Source: Celeribacter indicus (GTDB taxonomy: Bacteria; Pseudomonadota; Alphaproteobacteria; Rhodobacterales; Rhodobacteraceae). Taken from it: DNA of 64,000 nucleotides. Within the stretch, counting starts at the first letter, position 1. Each line of letters opens with the position of its first letter. Shown piece after piece: positions 1-10,090 of the stretch. The DNA is taken from the NCBI RefSeq assembly GCF_000819565.1, contig NZ_CP004393.1, positions 406,001-470,000 on the forward strand, written 5' to 3'. The notes under the pieces are model-generated. The model was not told the DNA's origin and did not search any database. It worked only from the letters and a program-made list of their open reading frames with translations. A program made the position numbers and the translations under genes.

Positions 1-362
1 TGGCGCGGCGCAAGCCGAAGGAGAGCACGAGCCGGTTTCTGTCCCGCGCCTTCCGCCTCCCGCCGGAAAAGCGCGCGTTGCTGATGGAATTCGCGGGGCC
101 GCAGCCGGAGGATCTTTCGCGGGCGCTGAAACGGCTCGAGATGACGGGCGCGGTGCCTCGCCCGATGGACGAGGCGATCTCGACGGCGGGAGGTGTGAGG
201 TTCGACAGTCTCACCGAAGATCTCGAGGCGAGGGCGAGGCCGGGATGGTTCTTTGCAGGCGAAATGCTCGACTGGGACGCGCCGACCGGCGGCTATCTCC
301 TGACCGCCTGTCTGGCCACGGGCCGCCATGCCGCGCTCGGGGCACTCAGAGCGATTTCATGA
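1..362 (+). CDS. NAD(P)/FAD-dependent oxidoreductase, HI0933/BaiN-like (C-terminal part)
   Basis: The reading frame enters from the left edge (codons from base 3) and stops at 360-362, so only about 119 C-terminal residues are present. The tail carries the motif region [12 protein letters not shown], then [11 protein letters not shown] and a [12 protein letters not shown] run. These are typical of the last FAD-contacting segment of HI0933-like flavoproteins (TIGR03862 type). The family is annotated as FAD-dependent oxidoreductases of mostly unknown substrate. The end overlaps the tail of the convergent luciferase-like gene by 17 bases. The family call is firm; the substrate cannot be inferred. 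Confidence 0.8.
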   Translation, partial: ARRKPKESTSRFLSRAFRLPPEKRALLMEFAGPQPEDLSRALKRLEMTGAVPRPMDEAISTAGGVRFDSLTEDLEARARPGWFFAGEMLDWDAPTGGYLLTACLATGRHAALGALRAIS

Positions 363-1344
363 CCTCCGCGGCGATCTCGAAGGAGCGCAGCCGGGCCGCA
401 TGGTCATGGATATTGCCGGTGATGATGACCTCGTCGGGCTGATAGCGCCGGAGCAGGGCCTCCATCTGATCGCGCACCATGTCCGGAGTGCCGGTCGCGG
501 AGACGTCGAAGATCGCTTCGAGCGCGGGCAGGAACTGTTTCGGTATGACGCTGGCGACGTCCTTCACAGGGTGCGGCAGCTTGCCGGGCCGCCCCATGCG
601 CAGATTGGCGAAGGTCAGCATCATGGAGGAGCGCAGGAACAACGCCTCCTCCGCGGTTTCCGCAGCGAAGATGTTGGTCGCGAGCATGAAATAGGGCTTG
701 TCGAGAAGATCGGAGGGGCGAAACAGGTCGCGATAGATGCGCACCGCCTGGTCGAGTGCCGCGGGCGCGAAATGGGAGGCGAAGGCATAGGGCAGGCCGA
801 GGAGCGCCGCCAGTTCCGCGCCATAGGTGGAGGAGCCGAGCATCCACACCGGGACATGCGTGCCTTGTCCGGGAAAGGCATGCACGGGCGCATCATCGGG
901 CATGTCGCCGAGGTAGGCGATGAGTTCCTGCACATCCTGCGGGAAGCTTTCCGCATTCGCCTGACCGGGGAGGAGGTTGCGGCGCAGCGCACGCGCGGTC
1001 GGCATGTCCGTGCCCGGCGCGCGTCCGACGCCGAGGTCGATCCGGTCGCCATAGAGTTCGCGCAGGGTGCCGAAGGCCTCTGCCACCTGCAAGGGCGCAT
1101 GGTTCGGCAGCATGATGCCGCCCGCGCCCACCCGCATCGTCTGTGTGTGCTGCGCAATATGGGAGATCACCACGGCCGTGGCCGCGGAGGCGATGCCCGG
1201 CATGTTGTGGTGTTCCGCCAGCCAGTACCGGTTATAGCCCCAGTCCTCGGCGTGGCGCGCGAGATCCGCGCTGTTCCTCAGCGCTTGAGCAATGGTCGCG
1301 CCCTCGGGCACGGGAGCGAGGTCGAGCAGGGAATAGGGGATCAT
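346..1344 (-). CDS. LLM class flavin-dependent oxidoreductase (MsnO8-like)
   Basis: The 332-residue protein has the luciferase-like monooxygenase pattern: [11 protein letters not shown] near residue 45, [11 protein letters not shown], and a G(V)GRAPGTD segment around residue 115. Family members use reduced flavin to oxidise small organic substrates. MsnO8-type proteins are a subgroup with no fixed physiological substrate. The chosen ATG at 1344 has a GGAAAGGAG ribosome site just upstream. A longer in-frame start at 1392 lacks one and would add a non-conserved leader. The gene stands alone and converges with the flavoprotein at the left edge. Confidence 0.88.
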   Translation of the reverse strand: MIPYSLLDLAPVPEGATIAQALRNSADLARHAEDWGYNRYWLAEHHNMPGIASAATAVVISHIAQHTQTMRVGAGGIMLPNHAPLQVAEAFGTLRELYGDRIDLGVGRAPGTDMPTARALRRNLLPGQANAESFPQDVQELIAYLGDMPDDAPVHAFPGQGTHVPVWMLGSSTYGAELAALLGLPYAFASHFAPAALDQAVRIYRDLFRPSDLLDKPYFMLATNIFAAETAEEALFLRSSMMLTFANLRMGRPGKLPHPVKDVASVIPKQFLPALEAIFDVSATGTPDMVRDQMEALLRRYQPDEVIITGNIHDHAARLRSFEIAAEVMKSL

Positions 1345-1416
1345 GGGCCTCTCCTTTCCGCCAGACATGGGTGCGCATTTCTGCGAGGTCAAATCCGCGG
1401 GCCTGTGGAATTCCGC

Positions 1417-2442
1417 TCAGCGCCGTTGCGCGAGCATCGCAAGCCGGATGAAGGCGCGCTCTATGACGGCGAAAGTGGGCGCTTTCGACGAGGAGCGCAG
1501 GGTGAGATCGGTCTCCGTGAGGATCCCGAGTGCCGTCTCGAGCTTGTGCATCCCCCAGGTCGAAGCCTGGCGCACCATGCGGTCGCGGCGCGGGCCGAAG
1601 ATCGGCGGACGCGCGCGCCCGATACCCGCAGCGGCGCCGCCGGGATCGGAGGCGGCGGCGTGGAGCGTGCGGAAATGGCGCATGGCGAAGATCGACAGCG
1701 TGACCGGATCGATGCCTTGTCCGTCGATCTTCACCATGAGCGGACCGAGTTCCGTGGCACGCCCCTCGGCCACGACATTCAGCACGTCGTCCACCTCCGC
1801 TTCGGACGTGGCCGGCGCGCAGGTCTGCACGTCTTCGCTCGTCACCGGATTCGTGTCGCCGAACTTGTAGAGCGCGAGCTTGTCGAGCGTCTGGCGGAAA
1901 TCGCGGGGATCAAGCGTGCGCGACAGGGCCTCGATATCCGTCATCGCCTCGCGGGAGATATTGGCTACGCCCGCCTTCTCGAGCGTCGCCTCGATTTCCG
2001 CGCGCGAGGGCGGATCGGCATAGATCGCGATGGCATAGGCGGAGGGATGGCCTTCGAAGAGCTTGCGCAGTTTGGAACTGGCCTTGAGCTGTCCGGCGGT
2101 GACGACGATCTGGGCATCGCCGGGGCGCCAGTCGAACAACGCCTCCTTGACCATGTCGGCGATCTGGTCCGTCGCCTCCTCGACGAAGGCGACGCGCGGT
2201 CCGGGAAAGAAGCCCACCGCCTTCATCGCGTCCATCAGCAGCGCCTTGTCCTTGCGAAGCTCTCCGCCGCCGATGCGGGTCAGGCGCATTTCCTCCTCGC
2301 CCTGCGGGCCGATGAGCGCGGCGATCACCTCCTGCCGGCGCAGTGCGATCCGCATCGTGTCGGGACCGTAGAGAAGCAGGCCCGCCTTGTTCGGATCGGG
2401 CTTTGCGAAATAGCCGATGGCATCGCGGGCAGAGAGTTTCAT
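1417..2442 (-). CDS. holA: DNA polymerase III subunit delta
   Basis: The 341-residue protein has the normal length and profile of HolA. It has an N-terminal AAA+-like fold with LLLYGPDTM near residue 23 but no true Walker A, and the family-typical KLRKLFEGHP and LDPRDFRQTLDKLALY segments. HolA is the clamp-loader subunit that opens the beta sliding clamp. The start codon overlaps the stop of lptE by four bases (ATGA), so the two are translationally coupled. The order leuS-lptE-holA on one strand is common in alphaproteobacteria. Confidence 0.95.
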   Translation of the reverse strand: MKLSARDAIGYFAKPDPNKAGLLLYGPDTMRIALRRQEVIAALIGPQGEEEMRLTRIGGGELRKDKALLMDAMKAVGFFPGPRVAFVEEATDQIADMVKEALFDWRPGDAQIVVTAGQLKASSKLRKLFEGHPSAYAIAIYADPPSRAEIEATLEKAGVANISREAMTDIEALSRTLDPRDFRQTLDKLALYKFGDTNPVTSEDVQTCAPATSEAEVDDVLNVVAEGRATELGPLMVKIDGQGIDPVTLSIFAMRHFRTLHAAASDPGGAAAGIGRARPPIFGPRRDRMVRQASTWGMHKLETALGILTETDLTLRSSSKAPTFAVIERAFIRLAMLAQRR

Positions 2443-2924
2443 GCCTCCGTCCCGGTCTGGACGAGGATCTGGCTTACGATCTGATCGGCGAGGATCACCA
2501 TCAGCCGGCTATAGGCGTCGCGCGGCGCCGTGACGGAGGCGACGGTGGAGCCCGTGGCGGAATAAGCGGTGAAGCTCTGCGCCTCGCCGCTCGCCACCGG
2601 CGTGCCCCCGGCGATTTCCGTCAGCGTATAGGCCACCCGTCCGGTGATGTGATAGCGGCTGATCTCCTGATCGCGGGTGATGCCCACGGAATTCCGTTCG
2701 GTCCGGATGCGATAGCTCAACCGGTAGGCGGGAGACGTCGGGGTGCCGAAGGACTTCGTGAGCTGTTCGACGAGCGCATAGCCTTCGCGGGTGTCGGGCG
2801 CGTCGATCGCGACCCGGCCTCTCAGCGCCCGTCCCGCGCCGCCCGGCGCATAGGCGGGGGTAAAGCCACAGCCCGTGAGGGCCATGGCCGAGAGCAGAAA
2901 GATGCGGCGATCAAATGACGACAT
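2439..2924 (-). CDS. lptE: LPS assembly lipoprotein LptE
   Basis: This 161-residue protein starts with a basic, hydrophobic signal ending in a lipobox-like LTGCGF, where Cys is the expected lipidation site. The mature part begins FTPAYAPGG, as in alphaproteobacterial LptE. LptE sits as a plug inside the LptD barrel in the outer membrane and helps insert lipopolysaccharide. The start chosen at 2924 lies 14 bases inside the end of leuS, and the 3' end overlaps holA by four bases. A longer frame exists upstream but runs antisense-free inside leuS and is not credible. Confidence 0.9.
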   Translation of the reverse strand: MSSFDRRIFLLSAMALTGCGFTPAYAPGGAGRALRGRVAIDAPDTREGYALVEQLTKSFGTPTSPAYRLSYRIRTERNSVGITRDQEISRYHITGRVAYTLTEIAGGTPVASGEAQSFTAYSATGSTVASVTAPRDAYSRLMVILADQIVSQILVQTGTEA

Positions 2925-5460
2925 TGACGATGCGACCCGGCACGACGATGAGCTTTTTGGGCTGCCCGCCCTCGAGCGCCCTCTGCACAGCTTCGTTCGC
3001 CAGAACCAGCTTTTCAACCTCTTCCTTCGGCATGTCCTTCGGCACGGTGATCTCGTCGCGCCGCTTGCCGTTGATCTGGATCGGAAGCGTCACGCTGTCC
3101 TCCACGAGCATCGCCTCGTCGGGCACGGGCCAGGGCGCCTGCGCAACGAGCCCCTCGCTGCCGAGCATGGCCCACATCTCCTCCGCGAGATGCGGCGTCA
3201 TCGGCGACATGAGCTGTGCCATGGTCCTGAGCGCGAACCGTTTCGCCTCGCGCCCCGCCTTCGATTTCGACACGGCGTTGGTAAAGGCGTAGAGCTTCGC
3301 GATGGAGCTGTTGAAGCCGAAGCTCTCGATGCCCTGGGTCACCTCGAACATCGCCTTGTGCGTCGCGCGCAAGAGATCCTCGTCGCCTTCGCCTGTCTCC
3401 GGCATGCTCTCCAGCTCGGCGGCCAGCCGCCAGACGCGGGCGAGATGCCTGTTCGCGGCTTCGGCGCCCGCCGCGGTCCATTCCACATCGCGCTCGGGCG
3501 GGCTGTCGGACAGGACGAACCAGCGCGCGGTGTCCGCGCCGTATTGTTCGATGATCGCGACCGGATCGACGACGTTGTTCTTCGATTTCGACATCTTGGC
3601 CGAAGGCACGATCTCCACCTCTGCGCCGTCCTTGAGATAGCCCTTGCCGTCGCGCAGCTCGACCTCTTCGGGATAATGGTATTTCGGCCGCCCGTCTGCG
3701 CCGCGGGTCTGATAGATCGCGTGGGTCACCATGCCCTGCGTGAACAGCGCGTTGAACGGCTCGCGGGACTTGTCCGGCAGATGCCCGGTCTCGTTCATCG
3801 CGCGCGCGAAGAAGCGCGAATAGAGCAGGTGCAGGATCGCGTGCTCGATCCCGCCGATATACTGGTCGACGTTCATCCAGTATTCCGCGTCCTCCTTCAC
3901 CGTCGGCGTGTTCGCGTGTGGCGCGGTGAAGCGGGCGTAATACCACGAGCTGTCGACGAAGGTGTCCATCGTGTCCGTCTCGCGCAGCGCCGCGCCGCCG
4001 CATTGCGGGCAGGTCGTGTTGCGCCAGGTCGGGTGACGATCGAGCGGATTGCCGGGCACGTCGAACGTGACGTCCTCGGGAAGCCGGACGGGAAGGTTCT
4101 CCTTCTTCTCCGGGACGACGCCGCAGCTCTCGCAATGGACCACCGGGATCGGGCAGCCCCAGTAGCGTTGCCGCGACAGGCCCCAGTCGCGCAGGCGGAA
4201 TTTCGTCACGCCATGGCCGACGCCGTTTGCTTCGCAGAAATCGACCGCCGTCTCGACGCCCTCCTCGCCGGTCTGGATCTCGTCGCCGGCAAAGCCGCGG
4301 ATGTAGCGGACCTTCTCTGACTTGAGCGGGACGAAGGCTTCCTTCGTGTTCAGCTCGCCTTCGACGGGTTCGAAGACATAGGTGATCGGCAAGCCATATT
4401 TCGTTGCAAAATCGAAATCGCGCTGGTCGTGTGCCGGGCAGCCGAAGATCGCGCCGGTGCCGTAATCCATCAGGATGAAATTCGCGATATAGACCGGCAG
4501 CTTCCAGGACGTGTCGAACGGGTGGCGCACGGTCAGCCCGGTGTCCAGCCCCAGCTTCTCGGCCTTCTCGATGGCTTCCTCGGTGGTGCCGCCCTTGCGG
4601 CATTCCTCGCAGAAGGCGGCAATCTCGGGATCGTCTGCGGCGAGTTTCCTTGCCAGCGGATGATCGGAGGAAATGCCGACGAAGGAGGCGCCCATGAGCG
4701 TGTCCGGGCGGGTGGTGTAGACCTCCACCCGGTCCGCGCCCTCCGGCCGGTCGATCAGGGAGAAGGCGAATTGCAGGCCGCGCGATTTCCCGATCCAGTT
4801 GCGCTGCATCGTCTTGACCTTTTCGGGCCAGTTGTCGAGCCCGTCGATCGCGTCGAGCAGATCCTCGGAATAGTCCGAGATCTTGAAGAACCACTGCACC
4901 AGTTCGCGCCGTTCCACCGGTGCGCCGGACCGCCAGCCGCAGCCGTCGATCACCTGCTCGTTGGCGAGCACGGTCATGTCCACCGGATCCCAGTTCACGG
5001 TGGCGTTTTTGCGATAGACCAGCCCCTTGTGCAGCATGTCGATGAACATCGCCTGTTGCTGGCCATAATATTCGGGATCGCAGGTTGCGAATTCGCGCGT
5101 CCAGTCGATCGAGAGGCCAAGCGGCTTCATCTGTTCGCGCATCGTGTCGATGTTCTGGTAGGTCCAGGTGCCGGGATGCCCGCCGGAGGCCATCGCCGCG
5201 TTTTCCGCCGGCATGCCGAAGGCGTCCCAACCCATCGGGTGCAGCACGTTATGACCGGTGGAGGATTTGAACCGGGCCACCACGTCGCCCATCGTGTAGT
5301 TGCGCACATGGCCGATATGGATGCGACCCGAAGGATAGGGAAACATCTCGAGCACGTAGTATTTCGGCTTCGTCTCGTCGCGTTTCGCGAGGAAGACCTC
5401 CGCCTCGGTCCAGGCGGTCTGCCATTTCGGTTCGATCTCACTCGGCGCGTAGCGGCTCAT
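2911..5460 (-). CDS. leuS: Leucyl-tRNA synthetase
   Basis: The 849-residue class I synthetase charges tRNA-Leu in the cytoplasm. The HIGH signature is HIGH at residues 48-51 and the KMSKS loop is intact at 622-626. The editing (CP1) domain lies between them, and the zinc-type insertion shows CESCG and CPQCG pairs. Length is normal for bacterial LeuRS. The start at 5460 is preceded by AAGGA. The gene heads the leuS-lptE-holA run and follows a terminator-like hairpin of the upstream DUF3576 gene, which suggests its own promoter between 5461 and 5480 or read-through. Confidence 0.97.
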   Translation of the reverse strand: MSRYAPSEIEPKWQTAWTEAEVFLAKRDETKPKYYVLEMFPYPSGRIHIGHVRNYTMGDVVARFKSSTGHNVLHPMGWDAFGMPAENAAMASGGHPGTWTYQNIDTMREQMKPLGLSIDWTREFATCDPEYYGQQQAMFIDMLHKGLVYRKNATVNWDPVDMTVLANEQVIDGCGWRSGAPVERRELVQWFFKISDYSEDLLDAIDGLDNWPEKVKTMQRNWIGKSRGLQFAFSLIDRPEGADRVEVYTTRPDTLMGASFVGISSDHPLARKLAADDPEIAAFCEECRKGGTTEEAIEKAEKLGLDTGLTVRHPFDTSWKLPVYIANFILMDYGTGAIFGCPAHDQRDFDFATKYGLPITYVFEPVEGELNTKEAFVPLKSEKVRYIRGFAGDEIQTGEEGVETAVDFCEANGVGHGVTKFRLRDWGLSRQRYWGCPIPVVHCESCGVVPEKKENLPVRLPEDVTFDVPGNPLDRHPTWRNTTCPQCGGAALRETDTMDTFVDSSWYYARFTAPHANTPTVKEDAEYWMNVDQYIGGIEHAILHLLYSRFFARAMNETGHLPDKSREPFNALFTQGMVTHAIYQTRGADGRPKYHYPEEVELRDGKGYLKDGAEVEIVPSAKMSKSKNNVVDPVAIIEQYGADTARWFVLSDSPPERDVEWTAAGAEAANRHLARVWRLAAELESMPETGEGDEDLLRATHKAMFEVTQGIESFGFNSSIAKLYAFTNAVSKSKAGREAKRFALRTMAQLMSPMTPHLAEEMWAMLGSEGLVAQAPWPVPDEAMLVEDSVTLPIQINGKRRDEITVPKDMPKEEVEKLVLANEAVQRALEGGQPKKLIVVPGRIVNVVI

Positions 5461-5480
5461 GGGAAGTCCTTCGGGAGTGT

Positions 5481-5510
5481 CAGTAAAAACGCCGGGCGTC
5501 CGGCCCGGCG
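5481..5510 (-). terminator. Rho-independent terminator after the DUF3576 gene
   Basis: Perfect 8-bp arms CGCCGGGC (5490-5497) and GCCCGGCG (5503-5510) enclose a 5-base loop. On the minus strand the stem is followed by GTTTTTACTG. It sits between the DUF3576 gene and leuS, both minus, so it would end the DUF3576 transcript. Confidence 0.75.
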
Positions 5511-5555
5511 TTGTCTTAAAACGTGGAGCGTCCGCGGTCCAGTCGGAACGCGTGC

Positions 5556-6110
5556 TTACTGGCCTGTGCGGAGCTGCCGTGCGCGGGTCAGGATCGCGTC
5601 CTCGACGGCGTGGACGGTTTCCGCGCTCACCGCGCCGGAGCGGGTGTAAAGCGACAGGTTCAGCGTGCGCGCGTCGAGCGCCGGATCGGTGACATGGACC
5701 ACCGCGCGATAGGCCGTGCCGCCGCCCGGCGGCGTGCCGTAGCCGGTGATGATGACGCCGGTGAAGGGATCGGCCTCCTGCACGGGCAGGAAGGAAAGCA
5801 CGTCGAGCGCGGCGTTCCAGATATACTTGTTCACCTGCACGCGATCCTCGATCGAGCCGCGCCCGCCGCCGAAGAGGATGCGGCGCCTCGGCTGTTCGAC
5901 GATGACGGTTTCGCCCGGCGGGGTCTCGACCACCTGCGCGGTGCTGCGCGTGTCCACGACCTCCTCTTCGCCTGTGGCGGTGGTGACGGTCCGTCCGCCG
6001 GAGAAGGGGCCGGAGCCGATGCTGTCGCCGAGCGAGCCGAAACTGCCACAGCCCGCGAGTGTCAGCGTTGCGGCGAGGCCGGCGGCCAGGACGTGAATAC
6101 GGCGAAACAT
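5556..6110 (-). CDS. DUF3576 domain lipoprotein
   Basis: This 184-residue exported protein begins with an N-terminal signal and a lipobox LTLAGCGSF, so it is probably a lipoprotein. After a flexible Gly/Thr-rich linker comes the DUF3576 core with [17 protein letters not shown] and [12 protein letters not shown], a conserved alphaproteobacterial family of unknown function. The start at 6110 has AGAGGGGAG upstream; a longer in-frame ATG at 6185 lacks a ribosome site and would hide the signal peptide. Its own terminator lies at 5481-5510. No function can be assigned beyond envelope location. Confidence 0.85.
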   Translation of the reverse strand: MFRRIHVLAAGLAATLTLAGCGSFGSLGDSIGSGPFSGGRTVTTATGEEEVVDTRSTAQVVETPPGETVIVEQPRRRILFGGGRGSIEDRVQVNKYIWNAALDVLSFLPVQEADPFTGVIITGYGTPPGGGTAYRAVVHVTDPALDARTLNLSLYTRSGAVSAETVHAVEDAILTRARQLRTGQ

Positions 6111-6192
6111 GCAGGGGCTCCCCTCTTTCCAGATCGCGGCAACCGTATAACCGGTTGGACGCGGGAACAAGTGTCCAGATTGCAAAAGAAAA

Positions 6193-6214
6193 GGGCCGCC
6201 CCGAAGGGCGGCCC
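6193..6214 (-). terminator. Terminator of the porin gene
   Basis: Perfect 8-bp arms GGGCCGCC (6193-6200) and GGCGGCCC (6207-6214) with a 6-base loop. Read on the minus strand the stem is followed by TTTTCTTTT. It lies 25 bases after the porin stop codon. Confidence 0.85.
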
Positions 6215-6238
6215 CCGTAAATCCGGATCCGGAAGGGA

Positions 6239-7420
6239 TCAGAATTCGAAGGTCAGAGCCAGCGTGCCGCCGGAATACAGCTCGTAGCCGCCGACGCCGG
6301 TGTCGATGTCGTCGGTGGACTCGGCCGCGTCGGAGTTCGCATCGGCATAGGAGGCGAGGAAGGACGCACCGCCGCCGAGGTCGTATTCGGCCACGACGTA
6401 GGTCGCGAAGTCGTCATCGCCTTCGTCGTCACCGTCGATGTAACCGGCAGTCACAACCAGGCCGTAGCCGAAGTCATAGGCGCCTTCGAGGTTGTATTCT
6501 TCTTCGCCGCCGTAGGATTCGTAGTGGGCGAGAACGGTGACCGGGCCGTCGGCGTAGAGGGCGGTCAGGCCATAGGTGTAGTCGTCACCCCAGGAGCGAT
6601 CCTGGTCTTCCGACACGTAATAGCCGGTGAGGGTGACCGGGCCGATCGGGTAGGAGACCTGGACACCCACGGATTCCGTGTCGTCGGTATCGTTGGAGGC
6701 GTAGGCGAGACGGACATCGGCGCCAGCGAACACGGTGCCCACGGAGAGGCCCCAGATGCCGTCGCCGTTCAGGTCGCCGCCGTTTTGGGCGAGGTTGTCA
6801 AGGATATCATCATCCTGGATGGTATCCGGGTCACAGCCAGCCGGGAGCCCGTCGGCGTCACAAGCATCCAGGAGATCCTCGTCTTCTTCCTGATAGATAC
6901 CGGAGACGTAGAAGGTGTCGAAGTCAGCCTGGAAGCCGACGCCCACGCTGTAGAGATCGCCCGTATCATTGTCGACGGTGGCGGAGATGCCGCCCTTGAT
7001 GGTGCCGAAGTCAGCGTCGAAACGGACCACGGATTCGTCGTCGTATTCGTTGACACCGTCAGCGACCATGTCCGACACGCCTCTCCAGTAGGAAATCGGC
7101 GCGTATTCGGTATCACCATAGGTGAAGTTGTAGATGTCGTTGTAGATGCTGAGGGTCAGATCGTTGTCGTCGGCGTTGAAGCCGTCTTCTTCGTCATCGT
7201 CGTTGTTGGTGTCGTTCAGCTCGATGCCGAAGGTCAGTTCCGCGGTCCAGCCGTTGTTCAGCTCTTGCGACGCGGTGATGTAGATGTCGGAATCGATGTA
7301 GAAGCCGTCTTCGTAATCGTCGTTGTAGCCGATCTCGGCCTTGCCGGACCAGGACACTTCAGCGGCCGCGGCGCCGGCGAAGGCGACGATGGCGGCGGAA
7401 GAAAGAAGGATCTTTTTCAT
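6239..7420 (-). CDS. Outer-membrane porin, strongly acidic
   Basis: The 393-residue protein has a classic signal peptide ([20 protein letters not shown]) and ends in Phe (LALTFEF), the C-terminal signature for outer-membrane insertion. Alternating beta-strand patterns such as [11 protein letters not shown] and [11 protein letters not shown] match the Rhodobacter-type general porin family. The putative loops are extremely rich in Asp, Glu and Asn, for example [12 protein letters not shown], and mature lysines are very rare. That fits a marine organism. GAGGG precedes the ATG and a strong terminator follows, so it is a single-gene unit. Codon use looks highly regular, as expected for an abundant protein. 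Confidence 0.93.
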   Translation of the reverse strand: MKKILLSSAAIVAFAGAAAAEVSWSGKAEIGYNDDYEDGFYIDSDIYITASQELNNGWTAELTFGIELNDTNNDDDEEDGFNADDNDLTLSIYNDIYNFTYGDTEYAPISYWRGVSDMVADGVNEYDDESVVRFDADFGTIKGGISATVDNDTGDLYSVGVGFQADFDTFYVSGIYQEEDEDLLDACDADGLPAGCDPDTIQDDDILDNLAQNGGDLNGDGIWGLSVGTVFAGADVRLAYASNDTDDTESVGVQVSYPIGPVTLTGYYVSEDQDRSWGDDYTYGLTALYADGPVTVLAHYESYGGEEEYNLEGAYDFGYGLVVTAGYIDGDDEGDDDFATYVVAEYDLGGGASFLASYADANSDAAESTDDIDTGVGGYELYSGGTLALTFEF

Positions 7421-7635
7421 TTTTTCCCTCGTGGATTTTGAATATCAGGCATGCCGGCTTACCCGACACATGGCCAGAGGAATGCGCCCAGATGACTTTT
7501 CGGTCAAGCAAACGCGAGGTCGCGTGACAAGCTCCCGCCAAAATGATGCAACTTGGTCACACACCTGTTGCGCCTTGGTGCGAAGGGAGCATAGAACTCC
7601 ACGGAGTGTGGATTATCGAGGATTTGGAGGCAGAT

Positions 7636-8289
7636 ATGGGGCTTCAGGAGATCAGGGCGCGGGTGGCGGCGGAGGCGGAGCGTGTCGGCCGCGCGCCGGA
7701 GAGCGTGACGCTGATCGCGGTGTCCAAGGTCCAGCCGGACGCGCGCGTCCTCGAGGTTCTGGAGCAGGGGCATCGTGTCTTCGGCGAGAACCGGGTGCAG
7801 GAGGCGGCGGGGAAATGGCCGGCTTTCAGGGCGCGGTTCCAGGGGGTCGAGCTGCATCTCATCGGCCCGTTGCAGACCAACAAGGTGCGTCAGGCGATGG
7901 AGCTGTTCGACGCGATTCACACGCTCGACCGGCCGCGGCTCGCGCGGAGCATCGCGCGGATCGCGGAGGAGTTGGGACGTTGTCCTAAGCTCTTTATCCA
8001 GGTCAACACCGGGGAGGAGCCGCAGAAGGCCGGGGTGCGGCCGGGGGAGGCGGATGGCTTCATCGCGGAGTGCCGGGATCTGGGGCTCCCGATCGAGGGG
8101 CTGATGTGTATTCCGCCCGTCGATGAGGAGCCGTCTTTGCATTTTGCACTGCTGGCGAAGATCGCGAAACGCAACGGGATTGCGGGGTTGTCGATGGGCA
8201 TGTCCGACGATTTCGAGAGTGCGATCGCGCAGGGAGCGACCCATGTGCGGGTCGGTTCCGCGATCTTCGGAGCGCGGGATTATGCCTGA
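7636..8289 (+). CDS. yggS: YggS family pyridoxal-phosphate homeostasis protein
   Basis: The 217-residue single-domain PLP protein matches YggS/PROSC. VTLIAVSK places the PLP lysine at residue 31, followed by FGENRVQEAAGKW, HLIGPLQTNK, FIQVNTGEEPQKAG and SMGMSDDFESAI. The family binds and buffers pyridoxal phosphate and influences amino-acid pools; no enzymatic reaction is known. The ATG at 7636 has GGAGG seven bases upstream; an in-frame start at 7543 would add a non-homologous leader. It is divergent from the porin gene. Confidence 0.93.
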   Translation: MGLQEIRARVAAEAERVGRAPESVTLIAVSKVQPDARVLEVLEQGHRVFGENRVQEAAGKWPAFRARFQGVELHLIGPLQTNKVRQAMELFDAIHTLDRPRLARSIARIAEELGRCPKLFIQVNTGEEPQKAGVRPGEADGFIAECRDLGLPIEGLMCIPPVDEEPSLHFALLAKIAKRNGIAGLSMGMSDDFESAIAQGATHVRVGSAIFGARDYA

Positions 8290-8343
8290 AACCGGCTGTC
8301 GGATTTGCGTCGGCCTGGCGTCGGGCTTGCGTCGGGCACCGGA

Positions 8344-8838
8344 TCACCGGATGACCAGCCGCGTCTCCGGCGTGATCCGCTCTGCGATCCAGCGCAGGTG
8401 ATCGGCCCGGAAGGCGACACAGCCCTCGGTCGGGTGCCGCGGCTTGCGCCAGCGGTGCACGAAGATGGCAGAGCCCTTTCCGGGCGTCGCCTCAGGCCAG
8501 TTCCAGTCGGTGAGGATGACGAGGTCATAGAGGCGGTCGGCGCGGCGCATGCGCTCGTGGCTTGCCGCGAAGGGCGCGCGGACGAGGTGGTTGTAGGCCG
8601 GATGATCGCCCGCGTCGCACCACAGGTCGCGCGGGCCGATCTGCCGTCCCGGCAGGGCGGGAACGCGGTCCGGGCGGTAGAGCAGGGCGGGCAGGCGATG
8701 GATGCCCGCCGGCGTGCCGCCGTCGCCCTCGCGCTTGTCGGCGACGATCCCGCCCTTGCCGATGGCGCAGGGAAAGCGGCGCCCCATGAAGCGGGCGCCC
8801 CAGCGGGTGACGACGATGTCGCGCGGGGAGAAGGTCAC
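8344..8838 (-). CDS. L,D-transpeptidase (YkuD) family protein
   Basis: The 164-residue protein carries the YkuD catalytic pattern, His in FVHRW (residue 128) and the nucleophile cysteine in HPTEGC (residues 135-140). L,D-transpeptidases cross-link peptidoglycan stem peptides or attach lipoproteins to them. No clear signal peptide is visible; this is common in this short subfamily and leaves the location uncertain. The GTG start at 8836-8838 overlaps the ribA stop codon (GTGA), so translation is coupled to ribA. The same order is seen in other Rhodobacteraceae as far as I recall. Confidence 0.88.
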   Translation of the reverse strand: MTFSPRDIVVTRWGARFMGRRFPCAIGKGGIVADKREGDGGTPAGIHRLPALLYRPDRVPALPGRQIGPRDLWCDAGDHPAYNHLVRAPFAASHERMRRADRLYDLVILTDWNWPEATPGKGSAIFVHRWRKPRHPTEGCVAFRADHLRWIAERITPETRLVIR

Positions 8839-9923
8839 AGCAGGTGTCCCGACTTGCGCACCTTGGTCGCGAGATAGGCGGCGTTGTAGCGGTTTTCCCC
8901 CACCCTGAGCGGCACGCGTTCGGTGACGGTGACGCCCTGATCCGTCATCCGCGCGATCTTGTTGGGGTTGTTGGTCAGCAGCCGGACGGAGGAAAATCCC
9001 ATTTCCTTGAGAATCGCCGCGCCGATGCGGAAATCGCGCTCGTCGTCCTCGAAGCCGAGCCGGTGGTTGGCCTCGACCGTGTCGAAGCCCTGATCCTGAA
9101 GCGAATAGGCGCGCATCTTGTTGGCGTGGCCGATGCCGCGGCCTTCCTGGTTGAGATAGAGAAGCACGCCTTCGCCCGCTTCGCCCATCTGGGACAGCGC
9201 CGCGTTGAGCTGCGGTCCGCAGTCGCATTTGAGGGAGCCGAGTATATCGCCGGTGAAACAGGCCGAATGCAGCCGCGCGAGGACAGGCTTCGCGCGGTCG
9301 GGCCGGCCGATCTCCACGGCGAAATGTTCCTCGCCGCCATCGTCGGGGCGGAAGACGTGAACGCGGGAATTCTCCGCGGCGAGCAGGGGGACGCGGGCAT
9401 GGATGACATCGGCGAGCGGGGCCAGATCGGCCATGAGCGGCATGGCGCGGTCCACCGGAAGGATCGTCAGCCCGTTGGCGAAGGCGAGCGCGGGGGCGTC
9501 GGGGACATCGACCATGAGCGCGGCCGGGAGGAGCCGCGCGGTCTTGGCCAGCGCGATGGCGGCCCGCGCGCAGGCGGCGTCGCCCCCGCGGGCGGAGCGG
9601 AATGGTCCCTTCATCGGGTGGGTGAGGTCGTCCGCCGGGTCCGCGACGGCCTCGATCCAGGTCACGTCGGCGTCCTGCGGCACGACGAGCCGGGCGAGAT
9701 CGCCGTCATAGGGCCGCGCCGCAAGTGTTTCCGCCCGCCGGGTGGTGATGGCGAGATAGGGCGCGCCGAGCGCGCGCAGGTCGGCAAGACGGCTGTCGGA
9801 CACGCCTTCGGCCGCCACGGCGATTGCGGCGCCGGTTCCGGTCTCGAGCACGACGGGCACGCCCATCCTGAGGTCGGCACGGGCGCGGGCGAGGGTTTCG
9901 GGCAGGCTCAGAGCGAGGCTCAT
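8835..9923 (-). CDS. ribA: GTP cyclohydrolase II with degenerate DHBP-synthase-like N-terminus
   Basis: The C-terminal half (about residues 175-362) is a complete GTP cyclohydrolase II, the first step of riboflavin synthesis. The zinc ligands are in CFTGDILGSLKCDCG, the NQEGRGIG loop is present and the tail is normal. The N-terminal half aligns by eye with DHBP synthase (RibB), as in LRMGVPVVLETG and AIAVAAEGVSD. The acidic catalytic stretch of RibB is missing, so this is probably a monofunctional enzyme with a relic domain. The start at 9923 begins the MSLALSLPETLA leader; an earlier ATG at 10091 overlaps the divergent regulator and is unlikely. Confidence 0.93.
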   Translation of the reverse strand: MSLALSLPETLARARADLRMGVPVVLETGTGAAIAVAAEGVSDSRLADLRALGAPYLAITTRRAETLAARPYDGDLARLVVPQDADVTWIEAVADPADDLTHPMKGPFRSARGGDAACARAAIALAKTARLLPAALMVDVPDAPALAFANGLTILPVDRAMPLMADLAPLADVIHARVPLLAAENSRVHVFRPDDGGEEHFAVEIGRPDRAKPVLARLHSACFTGDILGSLKCDCGPQLNAALSQMGEAGEGVLLYLNQEGRGIGHANKMRAYSLQDQGFDTVEANHRLGFEDDERDFRIGAAILKEMGFSSVRLLTNNPNKIARMTDQGVTVTERVPLRVGENRYNAAYLATKVRKSGHLL

Positions 9924-10090
9924 GGGATTTCCGTCCGGTGTGAAGGTTCCTTCATCTAGCGAGTCCTGACACAAAGTGAAACATGGCGCACGATCTTCAC
10001 ACGCTTGCGTGATCCGGATGTTGCAAATCTTGCCGCGGACCCCCGAGGGACGCACATCACGGGCAAGACACGGAAAAAGGAGGCCCATCA

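Noticed and set aside
328..2484. A 718-residue plus-strand frame opposite the LLM oxidoreductase and holA
   Set aside because: Mirror of two clear genes; no ribosome site and no domain.
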